From assembly GCF_003144535.1 (NCBI RefSeq), contig NZ_PHFJ01000006.1, forward strand, positions 62,001 through 126,000: a stretch of DNA of 64,000 bases. The letters are read 5' to 3'. Within the stretch, counting starts at the first letter, position 1. The number at the start of each line of letters is the position of its first letter. The position numbers and the translations under genes are program-made. The notes beneath the pieces are model-generated. The model made no database searches, was not told where the DNA came from, and saw only the letters and a list, made by a program, of their open reading frames with translations. Positions 46,722 through 58,762 of the stretch are shown here, in pieces. This DNA is from Proteus penneri (lineage in GTDB: Bacteria > Pseudomonadota > Gammaproteobacteria > Enterobacterales > Enterobacteriaceae).

Positions 46722-46746
46722 AAAAAGCCCATAAGGGCTTTTTATT
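46722..46746. terminator. Bidirectional terminator between ubiV and the ABC-2 operon
   Basis: AAAAAGCCC, ATAA, GGGCTTTTT: short perfect stem with A/T runs on both sides, between convergent genes. Confidence 0.85.
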
Positions 46747-47908
46747 TTGACTCACCGCGATGATGTAACCAATGCTTAAATTGGTGCGTAATATGTCTTA
46801 ATTCACCATTACGTAACATTCCCACCAGTACACCTAATACGGTGTAAATCACACCTAAAACCAGCATCATCACGATATCACCTAATATACTTTGGAATGA
46901 CAATCCCATCTGGTTAATTCCAGCCATGGCGTTTACTGCCCATGTAGAAGGTAATGCAGATGAAATGGCAAATACCCAGTTAGGCATCGCTTGTAATGGC
47001 CAAATCGTACCGGAAATATAGAACACAGGGGTTGTAACAAATGCCAGTGTTAGATAAATCATCTCAACACTACGTAAGCATTCTGTAATTAATTTACCTA
47101 ATCCTAAGACTGCCAATAAGAATGGAAATGTCAGCATCCAGATTTGATAAAGTGGAGCCTCTTGGCGATAACCTAATACCCAAGGCCATAATGCAAAGAA
47201 TACCGCGGATAAAAATAACCAAATCGGAATAAGTGCCGATAGCGCTCCTAAATAGACCGCTAATGGTGGCTTTCCTTTTGGCGTACTTCTCACTGCAATA
47301 CTGACACGCACGCAGGCAATTAAAAGGGAATGTTGCAATAACATCACTAATAATCCTGGAAAAATAATCGCAGCAAAACTTACCCCAGGGTTATACATCG
47401 CAATAGTTTCACCCTGAATAGGCTTTAATAGGATTTTTGATTGCTTAACACTAAAGCCTGCATTTTGTAAAATGCGCCCATTGTAAGAATCTAATAACTG
47501 TTGATAAGCCAACATTAATTCCTGCTGAATTTGCCCGCTAGCAAGACGGTTTGTGGCATCACCAAAGACAGGAACAGTGACATCTTTACCATTGAGTAAT
47601 TTCTTCTCAAAATCAGTTGGTACAATAATGATGGCAAAAAGCTCTCGCATAATCATATCGTGGCGTGCTTCATCTAAATTATCATAGTTCTTGATGCTTA
47701 ATTTAGGTGTCGAGTTTAATGCGCGAATAAGTGAATAACTGGCAGGACTGTGATCTTGATTGATAACAGCGACAGGTAGATCCCATAAAACAGGTTTGGC
47801 ATAAACCAAACTCATCACACACAGAGAAACAATTAACAACATCCACATAGGTTTTTCTAGCATACCTAATAGAACGCGCTTAAAGGTTTGGAAGTACATC
47901 TGCATCAT
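46742..47908 (-). CDS. ABC-2 type transporter permease (second)
   Basis: A 388-residue ABC-2 family permease: one N-terminal helix, a large periplasmic domain (DLPVAVINQDHSPASYSLIRALNSTPKLSI) and five C-terminal helices with YISGTIWPLQAMPNW. This is the YhhJ/YbhR-type layout of exporters that work with an HlyD-family adaptor. The start overlaps the upstream permease by four bases. Its hairpin terminator overlaps the end of the gene. Confidence 0.87.
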   Translation of the reverse strand: MMQMYFQTFKRVLLGMLEKPMWMLLIVSLCVMSLVYAKPVLWDLPVAVINQDHSPASYSLIRALNSTPKLSIKNYDNLDEARHDMIMRELFAIIIVPTDFEKKLLNGKDVTVPVFGDATNRLASGQIQQELMLAYQQLLDSYNGRILQNAGFSVKQSKILLKPIQGETIAMYNPGVSFAAIIFPGLLVMLLQHSLLIACVRVSIAVRSTPKGKPPLAVYLGALSALIPIWLFLSAVFFALWPWVLGYRQEAPLYQIWMLTFPFLLAVLGLGKLITECLRSVEMIYLTLAFVTTPVFYISGTIWPLQAMPNWVFAISSALPSTWAVNAMAGINQMGLSFQSILGDIVMMLVLGVIYTVLGVLVGMLRNGELRHITHQFKHWLHHRGESK

Positions 47909-49050
47909 GCAACACCTACCTGTAATTCCAATCGTTTAAAAATACGTTTGCGAACTAAGAAGGCGATAGCAAAAGGATAAATCAGCAAGAGTGAGCAAAC
48001 ATACAAAATACCTTGTAATGATACTTCTCTTAAGAAGATATCAAACATCGCATTTAAGGCGTGAGTTAAAGGTTCTAGATTCGAAATAATTTGTGCAGGT
48101 AATATCATTGAGAGTTCAGGTACAGCCATGCCTGAAAATGCTAATGCAATACTCACCAACATCCCTATCATACTGTATGCCGTGATCGCACTATTGGTAA
48201 ACGCAAAAAGCAGTAACCCCACACTTTGAGCCGCAATAATATAAAAGAATCCGACCAACACCATATATAGCGGATTACCATTCACCTTCGCCCCCGAAAA
48301 ATGCACTAATGCTGCTAATTCAATAATTAATAAGGTTAAGAAAAATAGAGTGTAAGGAGTGAGCTTACCTATAAGTGCAAATGTGAAGGGCTTAATATTC
48401 AAGAGCATATTACCGCGCGACAACGAATAAATCGTACAGGTCACGACAAATAGTTGAAGCATATGGATCGTAGCCGCAAATTGCTGATAATAAATATAAC
48501 TACCACTGGCATTAAACAAACTGTCATAAGAGAAAGTCACTTTTGCCAATGGTGGAACAGGTTTATTCATTTCTTGCGCTAAGACCGTGCGATATTGCGC
48601 ATTAAGTTCTGCAATTAGTCCACTAAAATCCTGTATTGCATAACTCCCAGCAGCATAATATAACCCGTTGTAATACATACGTGTGGTGGGTTGCTTTCCA
48701 GCTAATACGTTGCTTTCAAAATGGCGGGGGATCGTAAGTATCGCGTAATCCTTTGCGCTACCAAGCCGTTCCATTGCAGTACGAGGATTACCATCTAGCG
48801 TATTTAATTGCGCATGAGAGCCTGCATTTAAGTCTCTGATCAGTGTTCGCGATAATGGGCTATTATCATTATTGATCACAGAAACTGGCAAATTCAGCAA
48901 TGTACCTTCAGAAAAGTTAGCGCTAATTAACGTGAACAACATTAATGGAAATAACCAGCTTAGCCAGTGAAAAACCGGGCTACGAACTGCCATATGAGTT
49001 TCTCGTGAAAATGCGCTACTAAAGCCACGCCAAGCTGCTTTTACTCTCAT
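47905..49050 (-). CDS. ABC-2 type transporter permease (first)
   Basis: A 381-residue paralogue of the downstream permease, with the same one-plus-five helix layout and periplasmic domain (NLPVSVINNDNSPLSRTLIRDLNAG). It lies nine bases after the adaptor gene. The two permeases probably form a heterodimer. Confidence 0.87.
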   Translation of the reverse strand: MRVKAAWRGFSSAFSRETHMAVRSPVFHWLSWLFPLMLFTLISANFSEGTLLNLPVSVINNDNSPLSRTLIRDLNAGSHAQLNTLDGNPRTAMERLGSAKDYAILTIPRHFESNVLAGKQPTTRMYYNGLYYAAGSYAIQDFSGLIAELNAQYRTVLAQEMNKPVPPLAKVTFSYDSLFNASGSYIYYQQFAATIHMLQLFVVTCTIYSLSRGNMLLNIKPFTFALIGKLTPYTLFFLTLLIIELAALVHFSGAKVNGNPLYMVLVGFFYIIAAQSVGLLLFAFTNSAITAYSMIGMLVSIALAFSGMAVPELSMILPAQIISNLEPLTHALNAMFDIFLREVSLQGILYVCSLLLIYPFAIAFLVRKRIFKRLELQVGVA

Positions 49051-49059
49051 TATTCGCCC

Positions 49060-50031
49060 TTATTTATCCCAGCGCCATAACGCACTCATTCCAGGACGTA
49101 GTCCCTCAATCGGCGTCACAGGATACAGTCGAATTTCAAACGTTTTTAAATCGAAATCACCCGTTGCTCTTGTCGCTCTTTTGGTTGCATAGTCACCCAT
49201 TGGTGCAATATAACGAATTTCAGCTTCTACCTCTTTATTACCTAATGCAGGAACCGTAATCGTAATACGATCACCTTTGCGAATATTCGCTAAAATATCT
49301 TCACGAAGGTTATAAACAAAATAAGCTTCAGGAAGACGAATAAGGGTAACAAGCGGGCTATTGGCATTAAAAAGTTCACCTATTTCCGCAGGAATAGGAC
49401 CAACTTCTCCGTCCACTGGCGCTTTAACTTGGAGATCGTTTTGTTGGATCTTCAATTCAATAAGTTGTTGTTCTGCCTGTTGTACTGCTGCTGTATATTT
49501 ATGGCGTAATTCAATACGATCGCCATTTTTGGCTTCATCCAATTCTGCTTGCGCTGCTCTTACGCGTTGTGATGCAACATCTCGGCTACGGCGTGCATTA
49601 TCCAATTCTGTCGCTGATACATAGCCTTGGCTAGCCACTGTGCTAATACGCTGATAATCTCTTGTCGCATTTGCTGCTTCTACTTTGGCTTGAGCCAGCA
49701 CCGCTTCTAGGTTGCGAATGCTCTCTTCTCTTGTGCCATGTAATGACAAATCTAATTGAGCTTGAGCTTGTGCTTTAGCGGCCTCAAGTGCAGCAACTTG
49801 CGCATTGAGTTCAGGGCTTTCTAATGTGATCATCAATTGCCCTTTTTTAACATCATCACCTCGCTCTATATGACGTTCAATAACACGACCTTTGGCTTTC
49901 GAGGCAACAATCACTTCTGGAGCATCAACTTCTCCTTGCAATAATAAATATTGATTATGCGCGCGGAAAAGTACGGCTAATGCAATTAGTATTAGCATTA
50001 ATAAAATAAGATAAATGGCTCTTTTTTTCAT
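49060..50031 (-). CDS. HlyD-family periplasmic adaptor (membrane fusion protein)
   Basis: A 323-residue protein with an N-terminal anchor (AIYLILLMLILIALAVLF), a lipoyl-type half (VIERHIERGDDVKKGQLMITLESPELNAQVAALEAAKAQ), an alpha-helical hairpin and the second lipoyl half with a beta-barrel (LQVKAPVDGEVGPIPAEIGELFN). It is typical of the YbhG/YhiI group. It heads an operon with two ABC-2 permeases, but no ATP-binding subunit is encoded in the window. Substrate unknown. Confidence 0.9.
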   Translation of the reverse strand: MKKRAIYLILLMLILIALAVLFRAHNQYLLLQGEVDAPEVIVASKAKGRVIERHIERGDDVKKGQLMITLESPELNAQVAALEAAKAQAQAQLDLSLHGTREESIRNLEAVLAQAKVEAANATRDYQRISTVASQGYVSATELDNARRSRDVASQRVRAAQAELDEAKNGDRIELRHKYTAAVQQAEQQLIELKIQQNDLQVKAPVDGEVGPIPAEIGELFNANSPLVTLIRLPEAYFVYNLREDILANIRKGDRITITVPALGNKEVEAEIRYIAPMGDYATKRATRATGDFDLKTFEIRLYPVTPIEGLRPGMSALWRWDK

Positions 50032-50264
50032 ATAACGATTAGACCTTAATAGTGAAGTAGAACACTCACTGACTGAGTTATATTACACAATAACTCAGAA
50101 TTTCTTTAAGAATTTTGTGCGCCAGATCACTGATGCAAAGGAATATTTTCTTTGATAGTGCGATTAAGTTATTCTTATATCGAACTTTATTGCCTAATTA
50201 ATATCCCGCTTTATCTGAACTTTTTATATTTATCAGATAGAAAAGAGAACGGTACTCAATACTT

Positions 50265-51968
50265 ATGTATGAATTTGATCTTATTTTGCTGTTATTACAG
50301 CAAATGTGCGTTTATTTAATTATTGCTTGGTTTTTAAGCAAAACACCTCTATTTACGCCACTTTTACAGGTCACTATAAAGCTACCACATAAATTGATGT
50401 GCTACGTCATATTCTCTATTTTCTGCATTATGGGTACTTATTTTGGGCTACATATTAATGATTCTATTGCTAATACGCGTGCTATTGGCTCCGTCTTAGG
50501 TGGGTTGCTAGGCGGCCCTTATGTCGGCTTTCTCGTTGGTTTTACGGGAGGCTTACATCGCTATTCGCTCGGTGGTATGACTGCATTTAGCTGTATGGTA
50601 TCGACTATTGCAGAGGGATTAATTGGTGGGCTAGTTCACCGTTATTACGTAAAACACGGGCAGATGCACCGAATATTTAATCCGTGGACGGCAGCGGCAG
50701 TTACCTTCTTTGCTGAAATAATACAGATGAGCATCATCTTATTATTGGCACGCCCGTTTAATGAAGCACTTGCCTTAGTTAAAGATATTGCCGCCCCTAT
50801 GATCGTAGCCAATACTATTGGTGCGGCGATGTTTATTCGAATATTACAAGATAGACGCGCTATATTTGAAAAATATACCAGTGCATTCTCAACACAAGCA
50901 TTAAAAATCGCCGTTTGCACCGAAGGTATTTTGCGTAAAGGATTTAATCAAGACAATAGTACCCGAGTTGCAAAAGTTATTTATCAAGAATTAAGAGTCA
51001 GTGCGGTTGCTATTACAGATAGAGAAAAGCTGCTGGCTTTTATTGGTATTGGCGCTGATCACCATTTACCCGGTACGCCTATTTCATCAGAACAATCGAA
51101 ACAAGCCATTAATAATAATGAAGTTGTTTATGCTGACGGTAATGAAACACCCTATCGTTGCACTCTTTCCCCTCATTGCAAACTAGGATCAACCTTAGTT
51201 ATTCCGCTAAGAGGTGAAAATAATCAAGTCATTGGAACAATAAAACTTTATGAAGCTAAAAATCGCCTGTTTAGTTCAATTAACCGTACTTTAGGAGAAG
51301 GTATTGCTAGTTTATTATCTGCGCAAATTCTGGCGGGGCAATATGAGCGAAATAAGCAATCACTTTTAGAATCAGAGATTAAACTTCTGCATGCACAAGT
51401 AAATCCACATTTTCTTTTTAATGCGTTAAATACACTACAAGCCGTTATTCGCCGTGATAGTGAACAAGCAAAACAATTAGTGCAATTTCTTTCTGCGTTC
51501 TTTCGTAAGAATTTAAAAAGACCTGAAGCCGTGGTGACATTAAGTGACGAAATTGAACATGTGAATGCGTATTTACAAATCGAAAAAGCGCGTTTTCAGG
51601 AACGGTTACAGATTAATATTCAAATTCCTGAAAATTTAGCTAATGCACGCTTACCGGCATTTTCTCTTCAACCCATGGTCGAGAATGCAATTAAACATGG
51701 AACATCACAGTTATTGGGCACAGGAAAGATTACAATTAGAGCATATCAAGAGCACCATTTAATCATTATCGAAATTTGTGATAATGCCGGACTTTACCGT
51801 CATCAATGCCCATCGCATCAATTAGGTTTAGGCATGAGACTAGTGGATAAACGATTAAAATTACGCTATGGCGAGCTTTATGGTGTTTTAGTTGAATGCC
51901 AAGCCGATAAATATACAAAGGTGAAAATCTGCTTACCTCTCGAAAAAAGCATGGATAAAACTACATAA
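50265..51968 (+). CDS. btsS: BtsS (YehU), pyruvate-sensing histidine kinase
   Basis: A LytS-type sensor kinase, 567 residues and strongly similar to E. coli BtsS throughout. Order: a 5TM-LYT membrane sensor ([24 protein letters not shown]..), a GAF domain ([26 protein letters not shown]) and a His-kinase domain with His382 in [13 protein letters not shown], followed by the ATPase part. BtsS senses external pyruvate and, through BtsR, activates the pyruvate transporter gene btsT. Followed two bases later by btsR. Confidence 0.96.
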   Translation: MYEFDLILLLLQQMCVYLIIAWFLSKTPLFTPLLQVTIKLPHKLMCYVIFSIFCIMGTYFGLHINDSIANTRAIGSVLGGLLGGPYVGFLVGFTGGLHRYSLGGMTAFSCMVSTIAEGLIGGLVHRYYVKHGQMHRIFNPWTAAAVTFFAEIIQMSIILLLARPFNEALALVKDIAAPMIVANTIGAAMFIRILQDRRAIFEKYTSAFSTQALKIAVCTEGILRKGFNQDNSTRVAKVIYQELRVSAVAITDREKLLAFIGIGADHHLPGTPISSEQSKQAINNNEVVYADGNETPYRCTLSPHCKLGSTLVIPLRGENNQVIGTIKLYEAKNRLFSSINRTLGEGIASLLSAQILAGQYERNKQSLLESEIKLLHAQVNPHFLFNALNTLQAVIRRDSEQAKQLVQFLSAFFRKNLKRPEAVVTLSDEIEHVNAYLQIEKARFQERLQINIQIPENLANARLPAFSLQPMVENAIKHGTSQLLGTGKITIRAYQEHHLIIIEICDNAGLYRHQCPSHQLGLGMRLVDKRLKLRYGELYGVLVECQADKYTKVKICLPLEKSMDKTT

Positions 51969-51970
51969 AA

Positions 51971-52687
51971 ATGAATATATTAATCGTTGATGATGAGCCG
52001 TTGGCTCGTGAAAACTTACGTTGTTTACTTGAAGTTGAAAAGGATATTCATATTGTTGGTGAATGCAGTAATGCGATTGAAGCCATAGGAGAAATACATC
52101 GAAAAAAGCCTGATGTTGTTTTTCTAGATATTCAAATGCCTCGTATTACTGGTCTTGAAATGGTCACAATGTTAGATCCTGAACATCGCCCTTATATTGT
52201 CTTTTTAACTGCATTTGAAGAGTATGCAATTCAAGCTTTTGAAGAGCACGCTTTTGATTATTTACTCAAGCCATTGGAACAAGAGCGTTTAACAAAAACA
52301 TTAAATCGTTTACGCCAAGGTAAGAAACAGAATATTGATCTCTTAACACCTCCTGAAGAGCGTTTAAAGTGTATTCCCTGCACAGGTCATAGCCGTATTT
52401 GGTTAATGCCCATTGATGAAGCTGTATTTGCCACATCAAGACTCAGTGGTGTTTATGTTACCAATAATCAAGGCCAAGAAGGCTTTACTGAATTAACACT
52501 ACGTACATTAGAAACACGCACACAATTAGTTCGTTGCCATCGCCAATATTTAGTGAATATGGATTATGTTAATGAAATTATTTTTGGTGACAATGGGCAG
52601 GCTGAATTGATATTACACAATAATAGCCAAATTCCTGTTAGTCGCCGATATTTAAAACCATTAAAAGAAGCGATTGGTTTAAGTTAA
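51971..52687 (+). CDS. btsR: BtsR (YehT), LytTR response regulator
   Basis: 238 residues: a receiver domain with phosphoacceptor Asp53 (VVFLDIQMP) and acidic pair DD7-8, then a C-terminal LytTR DNA-binding domain ([20 protein letters not shown]). The second component of the BtsSR system, coupled to btsS. Confidence 0.96.
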   Translation: MNILIVDDEPLARENLRCLLEVEKDIHIVGECSNAIEAIGEIHRKKPDVVFLDIQMPRITGLEMVTMLDPEHRPYIVFLTAFEEYAIQAFEEHAFDYLLKPLEQERLTKTLNRLRQGKKQNIDLLTPPEERLKCIPCTGHSRIWLMPIDEAVFATSRLSGVYVTNNQGQEGFTELTLRTLETRTQLVRCHRQYLVNMDYVNEIIFGDNGQAELILHNNSQIPVSRRYLKPLKEAIGLS

Positions 52688-52881
52688 TTTTTCATCAATT
52701 TAAGGGACAATAAATAGCATACGGATTGTTAAAAGTAGAAATTCGCTTATGTAATGAGATCCTTGCGGCTGGGTTTAGTAACAAATATAAAAACCATGAT
52801 TAATGCAAAACTCACACCACAGATAGAAACAAAAGTGATTGAGCTAATTAATAAAGCCTAGCAATAAAAATAAATATGCAT

Positions 52882-52920
52882 AAAAAAACCAGCCAACTTT
52901 CGTTGACTGGTTTTTATTTT
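52882..52920. terminator. Terminator between btsR and deaD
   Basis: ACCAGCCAAC, TTTC, GTTGACTGGT with one mismatch, A-run before and T-run after; it serves the convergent genes. The rest of the gap (52688-52881) has no gene seen. Confidence 0.85.
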
Positions 52921-52961
52921 TTATCATCAACTCAATTTAATATTGAGTCGATTGTAGGCTC

Positions 52962-54818
52962 TTATTGGTTATGAGAGCTGCTACGACGACGTGGAGTACC
53001 TTCGTTATTACGACTACGGAAGTTACCGCGTTCGCCACCACGATCGTTATTACCACGACGTTGTGGTTGGTCACCGTTACTAAAACGACGACCACCTTGT
53101 GGCTGACCATCACGACGGCTGTTATTACGACGCTCACGGAAAGGCTGAGATTGAGCATCACCCACTAATTGCATATTCAGTGGTTTGTTCATAATACGCG
53201 TGCGTGTGAAATGGCTTAATAAATCAGTTGGCATACCTTTTGGTAATTCAATGGTTGAGTGAGAACCATACAGTTTGATATTACCAATGTAACGGCTGCT
53301 GATATCACCTTCGTTAGCAATCGCACCAACGATATGACGAACTTCAACACCATCATCACGACCCACTTCGATACGATATAAATCCATTTCGCCAGCATCA
53401 CGACGTTCACGACGAGGAGAACGCTCGCGGTCGTTATCACGGCGACGATCGTCACGATCGTTAAATTCACGACGAGGACGACGAACGGGATCAGGTGGCA
53501 GAATAAGTGCGCGCTCACCTTGAGCCATTTTCAGTAATACCGCAGCCAGTGTTTCCATATCCAGCGCTTCTTCACCTTGTGGAGCTAATTTAGGTAACAG
53601 AGCACGGTACTGGTCAAGGTTGCTAGTTTCTAATTGTTGCGCGATTTGCTGTGCAAATTTTTCCTGACGACGTTGGCTGATGAGTTCTGCATTTGGCAGT
53701 TCTACTTCAGGAATTGTCATCTTCATTGTACGTTCGATATTGCGCAGTAAACGACGCTCACGGTTATCAACAAATAAAATTGCGCGACCAGCACGGCCGG
53801 CACGACCAGTACGACCAATACGGTGAACATAAGATTCTGAATCCATTGGGATATCATAGTTCACAACAAGGCTGATACGGTCAACATCAAGACCACGAGC
53901 TGCAACATCAGTCGCGATTAAAATGTCTAAACGACCATTTTTCAAACGCTCTAACGTTTGCTCACGCAATGATTGGTTCATGTCACCATTTAATGCGGCA
54001 CTGTTATAGCCATTACGTTCTAATGCTTCAGCAACTTCTAATGTTGCGTTTTTAGTACGAACGAAAATAATTGCTGCATCAAAGTCTTCCGCTTCTAAGA
54101 AACGAATTAATGCTTCATTTTTACGCGCACCAAATGTCATCCAGTAACTTTGGCTGATATCTGGACGAGTTGTTACACTGCTTTGAATGCGAACTTCTTT
54201 AGGATCATTCATGAAGCGACGTGTAATACGACGAATAGCTTCTGGCATGGTTGCAGAGAACAGCGCAGTTTGGTGTTCTGCTGGGATCTTACTTAAGATA
54301 TTTTCAACATCTTCAATAAAGCCCATACGCAACATTTCATCAGCTTCATCTAAAACTAAACCTTTCAGTTTAGATAAATCTAATGTGCCACGGTTTAAAT
54401 GGTCTAATAAACGACCTGGTGTACCTACAACCACTTGTGGTCCTTGACGTAACGCACGTAATTGAACGTCGTAACGCTGACCACCATATAAAGCAACAAC
54501 ATTTACTTTTGGTAAATGCTTAGAAAAATCTTCAATTGCTTCAGCAACCTGAACCGCAAGTTCACGAGTAGGCGCTAAAACTAAAATTTGTGGTGCTTTT
54601 AATGATTCATCAAGATTATGTAATAATGGCAGGCTAAATGCGGCAGTTTTACCACTACCGGTCTGTGCCATACCTAAAACATCATTACCGTTTAAAAGGA
54701 AAGGAATACATTGTTGCTGAATTGGAGAAGGCTTCTCGTAGCCTAAGTCATTCAGTGCAGTCAAAATAGGTGCTGATAAACCTAGATCAGCAAAAGTCAT
54801 ATCGGTTTCAGTAGTCAT
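52962..54818 (-). CDS. deaD: DEAD-box RNA helicase DeaD (CsdA)
   Basis: Cold-shock RNA helicase that assists 50S ribosome assembly and mRNA decay. 618 residues from ATG 54818 ([14 protein letters not shown]), which has GAGG at the right distance; ATG 54833 is less likely. Helicase motifs [12 protein letters not shown] and SAT, a DbpA-like RNA-binding domain ([32 protein letters not shown]) and an Arg/Gly-rich tail are present. Lies downstream of nlpI in the pnp-nlpI-deaD order found in enterobacteria. Confidence 0.96.
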   Translation of the reverse strand: MTTETDMTFADLGLSAPILTALNDLGYEKPSPIQQQCIPFLLNGNDVLGMAQTGSGKTAAFSLPLLHNLDESLKAPQILVLAPTRELAVQVAEAIEDFSKHLPKVNVVALYGGQRYDVQLRALRQGPQVVVGTPGRLLDHLNRGTLDLSKLKGLVLDEADEMLRMGFIEDVENILSKIPAEHQTALFSATMPEAIRRITRRFMNDPKEVRIQSSVTTRPDISQSYWMTFGARKNEALIRFLEAEDFDAAIIFVRTKNATLEVAEALERNGYNSAALNGDMNQSLREQTLERLKNGRLDILIATDVAARGLDVDRISLVVNYDIPMDSESYVHRIGRTGRAGRAGRAILFVDNRERRLLRNIERTMKMTIPEVELPNAELISQRRQEKFAQQIAQQLETSNLDQYRALLPKLAPQGEEALDMETLAAVLLKMAQGERALILPPDPVRRPRREFNDRDDRRRDNDRERSPRRERRDAGEMDLYRIEVGRDDGVEVRHIVGAIANEGDISSRYIGNIKLYGSHSTIELPKGMPTDLLSHFTRTRIMNKPLNMQLVGDAQSQPFRERRNNSRRDGQPQGGRRFSNGDQPQRRGNNDRGGERGNFRSRNNEGTPRRRSSSHNQ

Positions 54819-54989
54819 GTCACTGTGCCTCATTCATTATGGCAGCCAGTTGACATAACATACCGCATGGTTTGTCGGTCTTTATCATCTAAAATGTGAA
54901 CTGGCTCAAATTATATTATTAAACGAACAAACAAGCCCTCATCCTATGCAGATGATGGCTTTCAAACTGATCAGAGAAATGTTCGTCAG

Positions 54990-55877
54990 CTATTGCTGGT
55001 CCGATTCCGCTAGGTCTTCTTGTTGGCCTAACAGTGCTAATTCCAACAATGCGTAGCGGTGCTCAACAAAGTTATGTGCGTTGTTGGCAACCGTCAGCTT
55101 GAATAACGCTTCTGCGCTATCCGTATCCCCCAGACTTAGGTAATACTTACCTAAATAGAAGTTAGTTTCACTAAGATGCTCAGCGAGCGAAGTGTTATCG
55201 GTTGAAGCCTCATTTAGTTTCAACATTAATGTTTTCTCATTAATGTCGCCTAAATAAAACTCAACTATATTCCATCCCCATTGTCCCGTTTTATCCGCCT
55301 GCTGGTATCGCTGTTTTAGCTGTTGTTTAGCCAAATCAGTGTTTATCTCTTTTTCTACAAGATATAACCAAAGCGAACGAATGGGATCATTTGGATCGAC
55401 CTGATAAAACGCCTGCAGATCATCCTGCGCCAATTTCAATCGGCCACCGTAGTACGAAGCGATACCACGATTAAAACGCGCATTATTGTAAGTTGGATCA
55501 AGCTCTAAAACAGAATCAAACGCTTCATAAGCAGCATCGTAATTCGCTGCTTGCGTAAAATAGATACCTAGAAAATTAAAAATTTCTAGCATATCTGGTC
55601 GTATTGATAGCGCCATTGAAAAATCATTACGCGCTAAAGCTCGTAAACCGAGACTATCATACAGCACACCACGCTCATATAAAAGCTGTGCGTATTCATC
55701 TTCGGTTAATGAGCGGCTCGCTAGGATTTGTTCTATACGAGCTAATATCACTTCTTGTTGTAAAGAAGGCTGCAATGGTGTGGCAAAAACCGCATTCTGA
55801 CGCCATTCTGGACTAGTGCTGCATCCGGAAATAAAGATGAAAACAGCAATAGAACAACTGCGCAGAAATGTTTTCAT
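54990..55877 (-). CDS. nlpI: Lipoprotein NlpI
   Basis: Outer-membrane TPR lipoprotein that scaffolds peptidoglycan hydrolases and the Prc protease. 295 residues with a lipoprotein signal (Cys19 in FISGCS), TPR repeats between about 60 and 170, and the C-terminus DLAESDQQ shared with E. coli NlpI. It sits between pnp and deaD. Confidence 0.95.
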   Translation of the reverse strand: MKTFLRSCSIAVFIFISGCSTSPEWRQNAVFATPLQPSLQQEVILARIEQILASRSLTEDEYAQLLYERGVLYDSLGLRALARNDFSMALSIRPDMLEIFNFLGIYFTQAANYDAAYEAFDSVLELDPTYNNARFNRGIASYYGGRLKLAQDDLQAFYQVDPNDPIRSLWLYLVEKEINTDLAKQQLKQRYQQADKTGQWGWNIVEFYLGDINEKTLMLKLNEASTDNTSLAEHLSETNFYLGKYYLSLGDTDSAEALFKLTVANNAHNFVEHRYALLELALLGQQEDLAESDQQ

Positions 55878-55948
55878 TTCTCACTCCCAAAGTCAGACCT
55901 TTCAACAAAAAGCGTTCTAGACGTCCTACTTGTCAATCATAATAAGTC

Positions 55949-55984
55949 TCTACCGATACCCATGTCTAGATATCGGTAGTAGAG
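55949..55984 (-). terminator. Hairpin after pnp
   Basis: TACCGATA (55951-55958) and TATCGGTA (55971-55978) can pair just downstream of the pnp stop. There is no long T-run on the minus strand, so it may be a processing or weak termination site. Confidence 0.4.
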
Positions 55985-55989
55985 TATCA

Positions 55990-58119
55990 TTAATTAGCAG
56001 AATCTTCAGAAGAAGTTTCTGTTGCTTCCTGCTGATTAGCTTGAGCTTCTTTCATGCTTAAGCGAATACGGCCTTGACGGTCAATTTCCAGTACTTTTAC
56101 TGGAACTTCTTGACCCATTTCCAAGTAGTCACTCACCTTCTCAACGCGTTTGTCTGCAATTTGAGAAATATGAACCAGACCTTCTTTGCCGCCACCGATA
56201 GCAACGAATGCACCGAAATCTACAATACGAGTTACTTTACCGTTGTAGATACGACCCACTTCAACTTCTGCAGTGATCTCTTCGATACGTGCGATAGCTT
56301 GTTTTGCTTGATCGCCACTTGTTGCAGCAATCTTCACAGTACCATCATCTTCGATTTCGATCGTTGTGCCCGTTTCTTCCGTTAATGCACGGATAACTGA
56401 ACCGCCTTTACCGATAACGTCTTTGATCTTGTCTGGATTAATTTTGATAGTATGAATGCGTGGTGCGAATTCAGAAATATCAGCACGAGGTTTGCTAATT
56501 GCATCTTCCATTACGCCTAAAATATGTAGACGTGCGCTTTTCGCTTGGTTTAATGCGACCTGCATGATTTCGCGAGTGATACCTTCAATTTTGATATCCA
56601 TCTGTAATGCGCTGACACCGTTACGGCTACCCGCAACTTTAAAGTCCATATCACCTAAATGGTCTTCATCACCCAGAATATCGGAAAGAACAACAAAGTT
56701 GTCGCCTTCTTTAACTAGACCCATTGCAATACCTGCAACAGATTCTTTAATTGGTACACCTGCATCCATCAGTGCTAAAGAAGCACCACATACAGATGCC
56801 ATTGAAGAGGAACCATTTGATTCAGTAATTTCAGAAACCACACGAACAGTATATGGGAATTCTTCAATTGTTGGCATTACAGCTAACACACCACGTTTTG
56901 CTAAACGGCCATGGCCGATTTCACGACGTTTTGGTGAACCCATCATGCCTGTTTCACCAACAGAGTATGGAGGGAAGTTATAATGCAGTAAGAATGTATC
57001 AGTGTGCTCACCCATGATGTCATCAATAGTTTGAGCATCACGTGCAGTACCTAATGTTGCCGTTACCAGAGCCTGAGTTTCACCACGAGTAAACAGTGCT
57101 GAACCGTGGGTACGTGGTAATAAACCCGTGCGAATATCTAATGCACGTACCATGTCTTTTTCACGACCATCAATACGTGGTTCGCCAGCTAATACGCGAG
57201 CACGAACGATGTTTTTCTCAAGACCTGAGAAGATTTCGCTAATTTCAGCTTCATCTAAAGTTTCATCTTCAGCGAGTAATGTCGCGATAACTTCATCACG
57301 GATAGCTTCGATTTGCTCATAACGTTCTTGTTTTTCAGTGATACGGTAAGCATCACCAATACGAGCTTGTGCTAATTGTGCAATACGGTCATGTAAAGTT
57401 TGGTTGATAGCTTCTGGCGCCCAATCCCATTTCTCTTTACCCACTTCTGCAACTAATGCATTGATGTTTTCGATCACAACTTGTTGTTGATCATGACCAA
57501 ATACGACTGCACCTAACATTTCTTCTTCTGATAATAAATCAGCTTCTGATTCTACCATCAGTACCGCGCCTGCTGTACCGGCAACCACTAAGTCTAATTT
57601 ACTAACTTTTAGCTCATCAACAGTTGGGTTTAGAACATATTGCCCATCGATAAAACCAACACGAGCACCACCAATAGGACCATTGAATGGAACACCTGAC
57701 AGCGCTAATACCGCAGAAGCACCAATCATTGCAACGATATCTGGGTTAACTTGTGGATTAACTGAAACAACGGTAGCAACGATTTGAATTTCGTTTAAGA
57801 AACCTTCTGGGAATAATGGGCGTAAAGGGCGGTCAATTAAACGTGCAATTAACGTTTCGCCTTCACCAGGACGACCTTCACGACGGAAGAAGCTACCAGG
57901 AATACGACCAGCAGCGTATGAACGCTCTTGGTAGTTAACCGTTAATGGGAAGAAATCTTGTCCAGCTTTAACTTTTTTCTTTGCAACAACAGTAACAAAA
58001 ACAGCAGTGCCGTCCATGTCAACCATAACAGCAGCTGTTGCTTGACGAGCCATCATACCTGTTTCTAATGAAACAGTATGTTGACCGTATTGAAATTTAC
58101 GAACTGTAGGATTCAGCAA
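55990..58119 (-). CDS. pnp: Polynucleotide phosphorylase
   Basis: 3'-5' phosphorolytic exoribonuclease of the degradosome. 709 residues with two RNase PH domains, a KH domain ([23 protein letters not shown]) and an S1 domain ([28 protein letters not shown]). TTG or ATG start at [12 protein letters not shown] as in relatives. It follows rpsO and is preceded by the autoregulatory leader hairpin. Confidence 0.97.
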   Translation of the reverse strand: MLNPTVRKFQYGQHTVSLETGMMARQATAAVMVDMDGTAVFVTVVAKKKVKAGQDFFPLTVNYQERSYAAGRIPGSFFRREGRPGEGETLIARLIDRPLRPLFPEGFLNEIQIVATVVSVNPQVNPDIVAMIGASAVLALSGVPFNGPIGGARVGFIDGQYVLNPTVDELKVSKLDLVVAGTAGAVLMVESEADLLSEEEMLGAVVFGHDQQQVVIENINALVAEVGKEKWDWAPEAINQTLHDRIAQLAQARIGDAYRITEKQERYEQIEAIRDEVIATLLAEDETLDEAEISEIFSGLEKNIVRARVLAGEPRIDGREKDMVRALDIRTGLLPRTHGSALFTRGETQALVTATLGTARDAQTIDDIMGEHTDTFLLHYNFPPYSVGETGMMGSPKRREIGHGRLAKRGVLAVMPTIEEFPYTVRVVSEITESNGSSSMASVCGASLALMDAGVPIKESVAGIAMGLVKEGDNFVVLSDILGDEDHLGDMDFKVAGSRNGVSALQMDIKIEGITREIMQVALNQAKSARLHILGVMEDAISKPRADISEFAPRIHTIKINPDKIKDVIGKGGSVIRALTEETGTTIEIEDDGTVKIAATSGDQAKQAIARIEEITAEVEVGRIYNGKVTRIVDFGAFVAIGGGKEGLVHISQIADKRVEKVSDYLEMGQEVPVKVLEIDRQGRIRLSMKEAQANQQEATETSSEDSAN

Positions 58120-58191
58120 AATAATATCCTTTATCTTATTGTCGCCAGATGTTTAGCGACGATGAATGATCTTTTCTCCGCTACGTCCCCT

Positions 58192-58244
58192 CGCGACTAA
58201 TGAAAATATTAACCACTTAATGATAAACACTTTCATTAGCCGCG
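58192..58244 (-). promoter_or_regulatory. pnp leader hairpin (RNase III/PNPase autoregulation)
   Basis: CTAATGAAA (58197-58205) pairs with TTTCATTAG (58231-58239), extended by CGCG on both sides, about 75 bases before pnp. In E. coli a long hairpin at this place is cut by RNase III, after which PNPase represses its own mRNA. Same position and shape here; cleavage is inference. Confidence 0.6.
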
Positions 58245-58328
58245 CGAATTGTCGTAACTAGAGAGACTAAATAACAATCACCACATTAAAACATAACGAC
58301 TAATATTAAAAATAGCACTTTCTAGTAG

Positions 58329-58352
58329 AAAAGGGGCCAACAGGCCCCTTTC
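58329..58352 (-). terminator. Terminator after rpsO
   Basis: On the minus strand AAAGGGGCC, TGTT, GGCCCCTTTTCT forms a compact GC-rich stem with T residues, 20 bases after rpsO. In E. coli a partial terminator lies at this place. Confidence 0.85.
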
Positions 58353-58369
58353 CACTGAAACTCTCTTGA

Positions 58370-58639
58370 TTAGCGACGCAGACCTAAACGTTCAATCAGT
58401 GCAGAGTAACGAGCAACATCTTTACGTTTCAGGTAGTCCAGCAGATTACGACGGCTGGAAACTTTACGCAACAGACCACGACGGCTGTGGTGATCTTTTT
58501 TGTGCTCTGAAAAGTGACCTTGCAGGTGGTTGATTTCTGCAGTCAGCAGTGCAATCTGAACTTCGCTTGAGCCAGTATCGTTAGCATCACGACCAAATTC
58601 AGCAACGATTTTTGCTTTCGCTTCAGTACTTAGAGACAT
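58370..58639 (-). CDS. rpsO: 30S ribosomal protein S15
   Basis: 89 residues from ATG 58639 ([33 protein letters not shown]), matching the family start; the upstream in-frame start at 58651 is unlikely. The [25 protein letters not shown] core binds 16S rRNA helix 22. Located between truB and pnp as in E. coli. Confidence 0.97.
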   Translation of the reverse strand: MSLSTEAKAKIVAEFGRDANDTGSSEVQIALLTAEINHLQGHFSEHKKDHHSRRGLLRKVSSRRNLLDYLKRKDVARYSALIERLGLRR

Positions 58640-58762
58640 AATAAACTCCAAATTAAGTAAAATTTTCAGATAGCCAATCTCTAATTCAGCTATCCAACTC
58701 AGCCACCTAAACAGATAGCCGCATTATTCTACGCTCCAAACACTTTTAGCGCAAGATTGCTA

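Noticed and set aside
52937-53168. Valine/threonine-rich ORFs opposite and beside the end of deaD
   Set aside because: They are shadow readings of the Arg/Gly-rich tail codons of DeaD.
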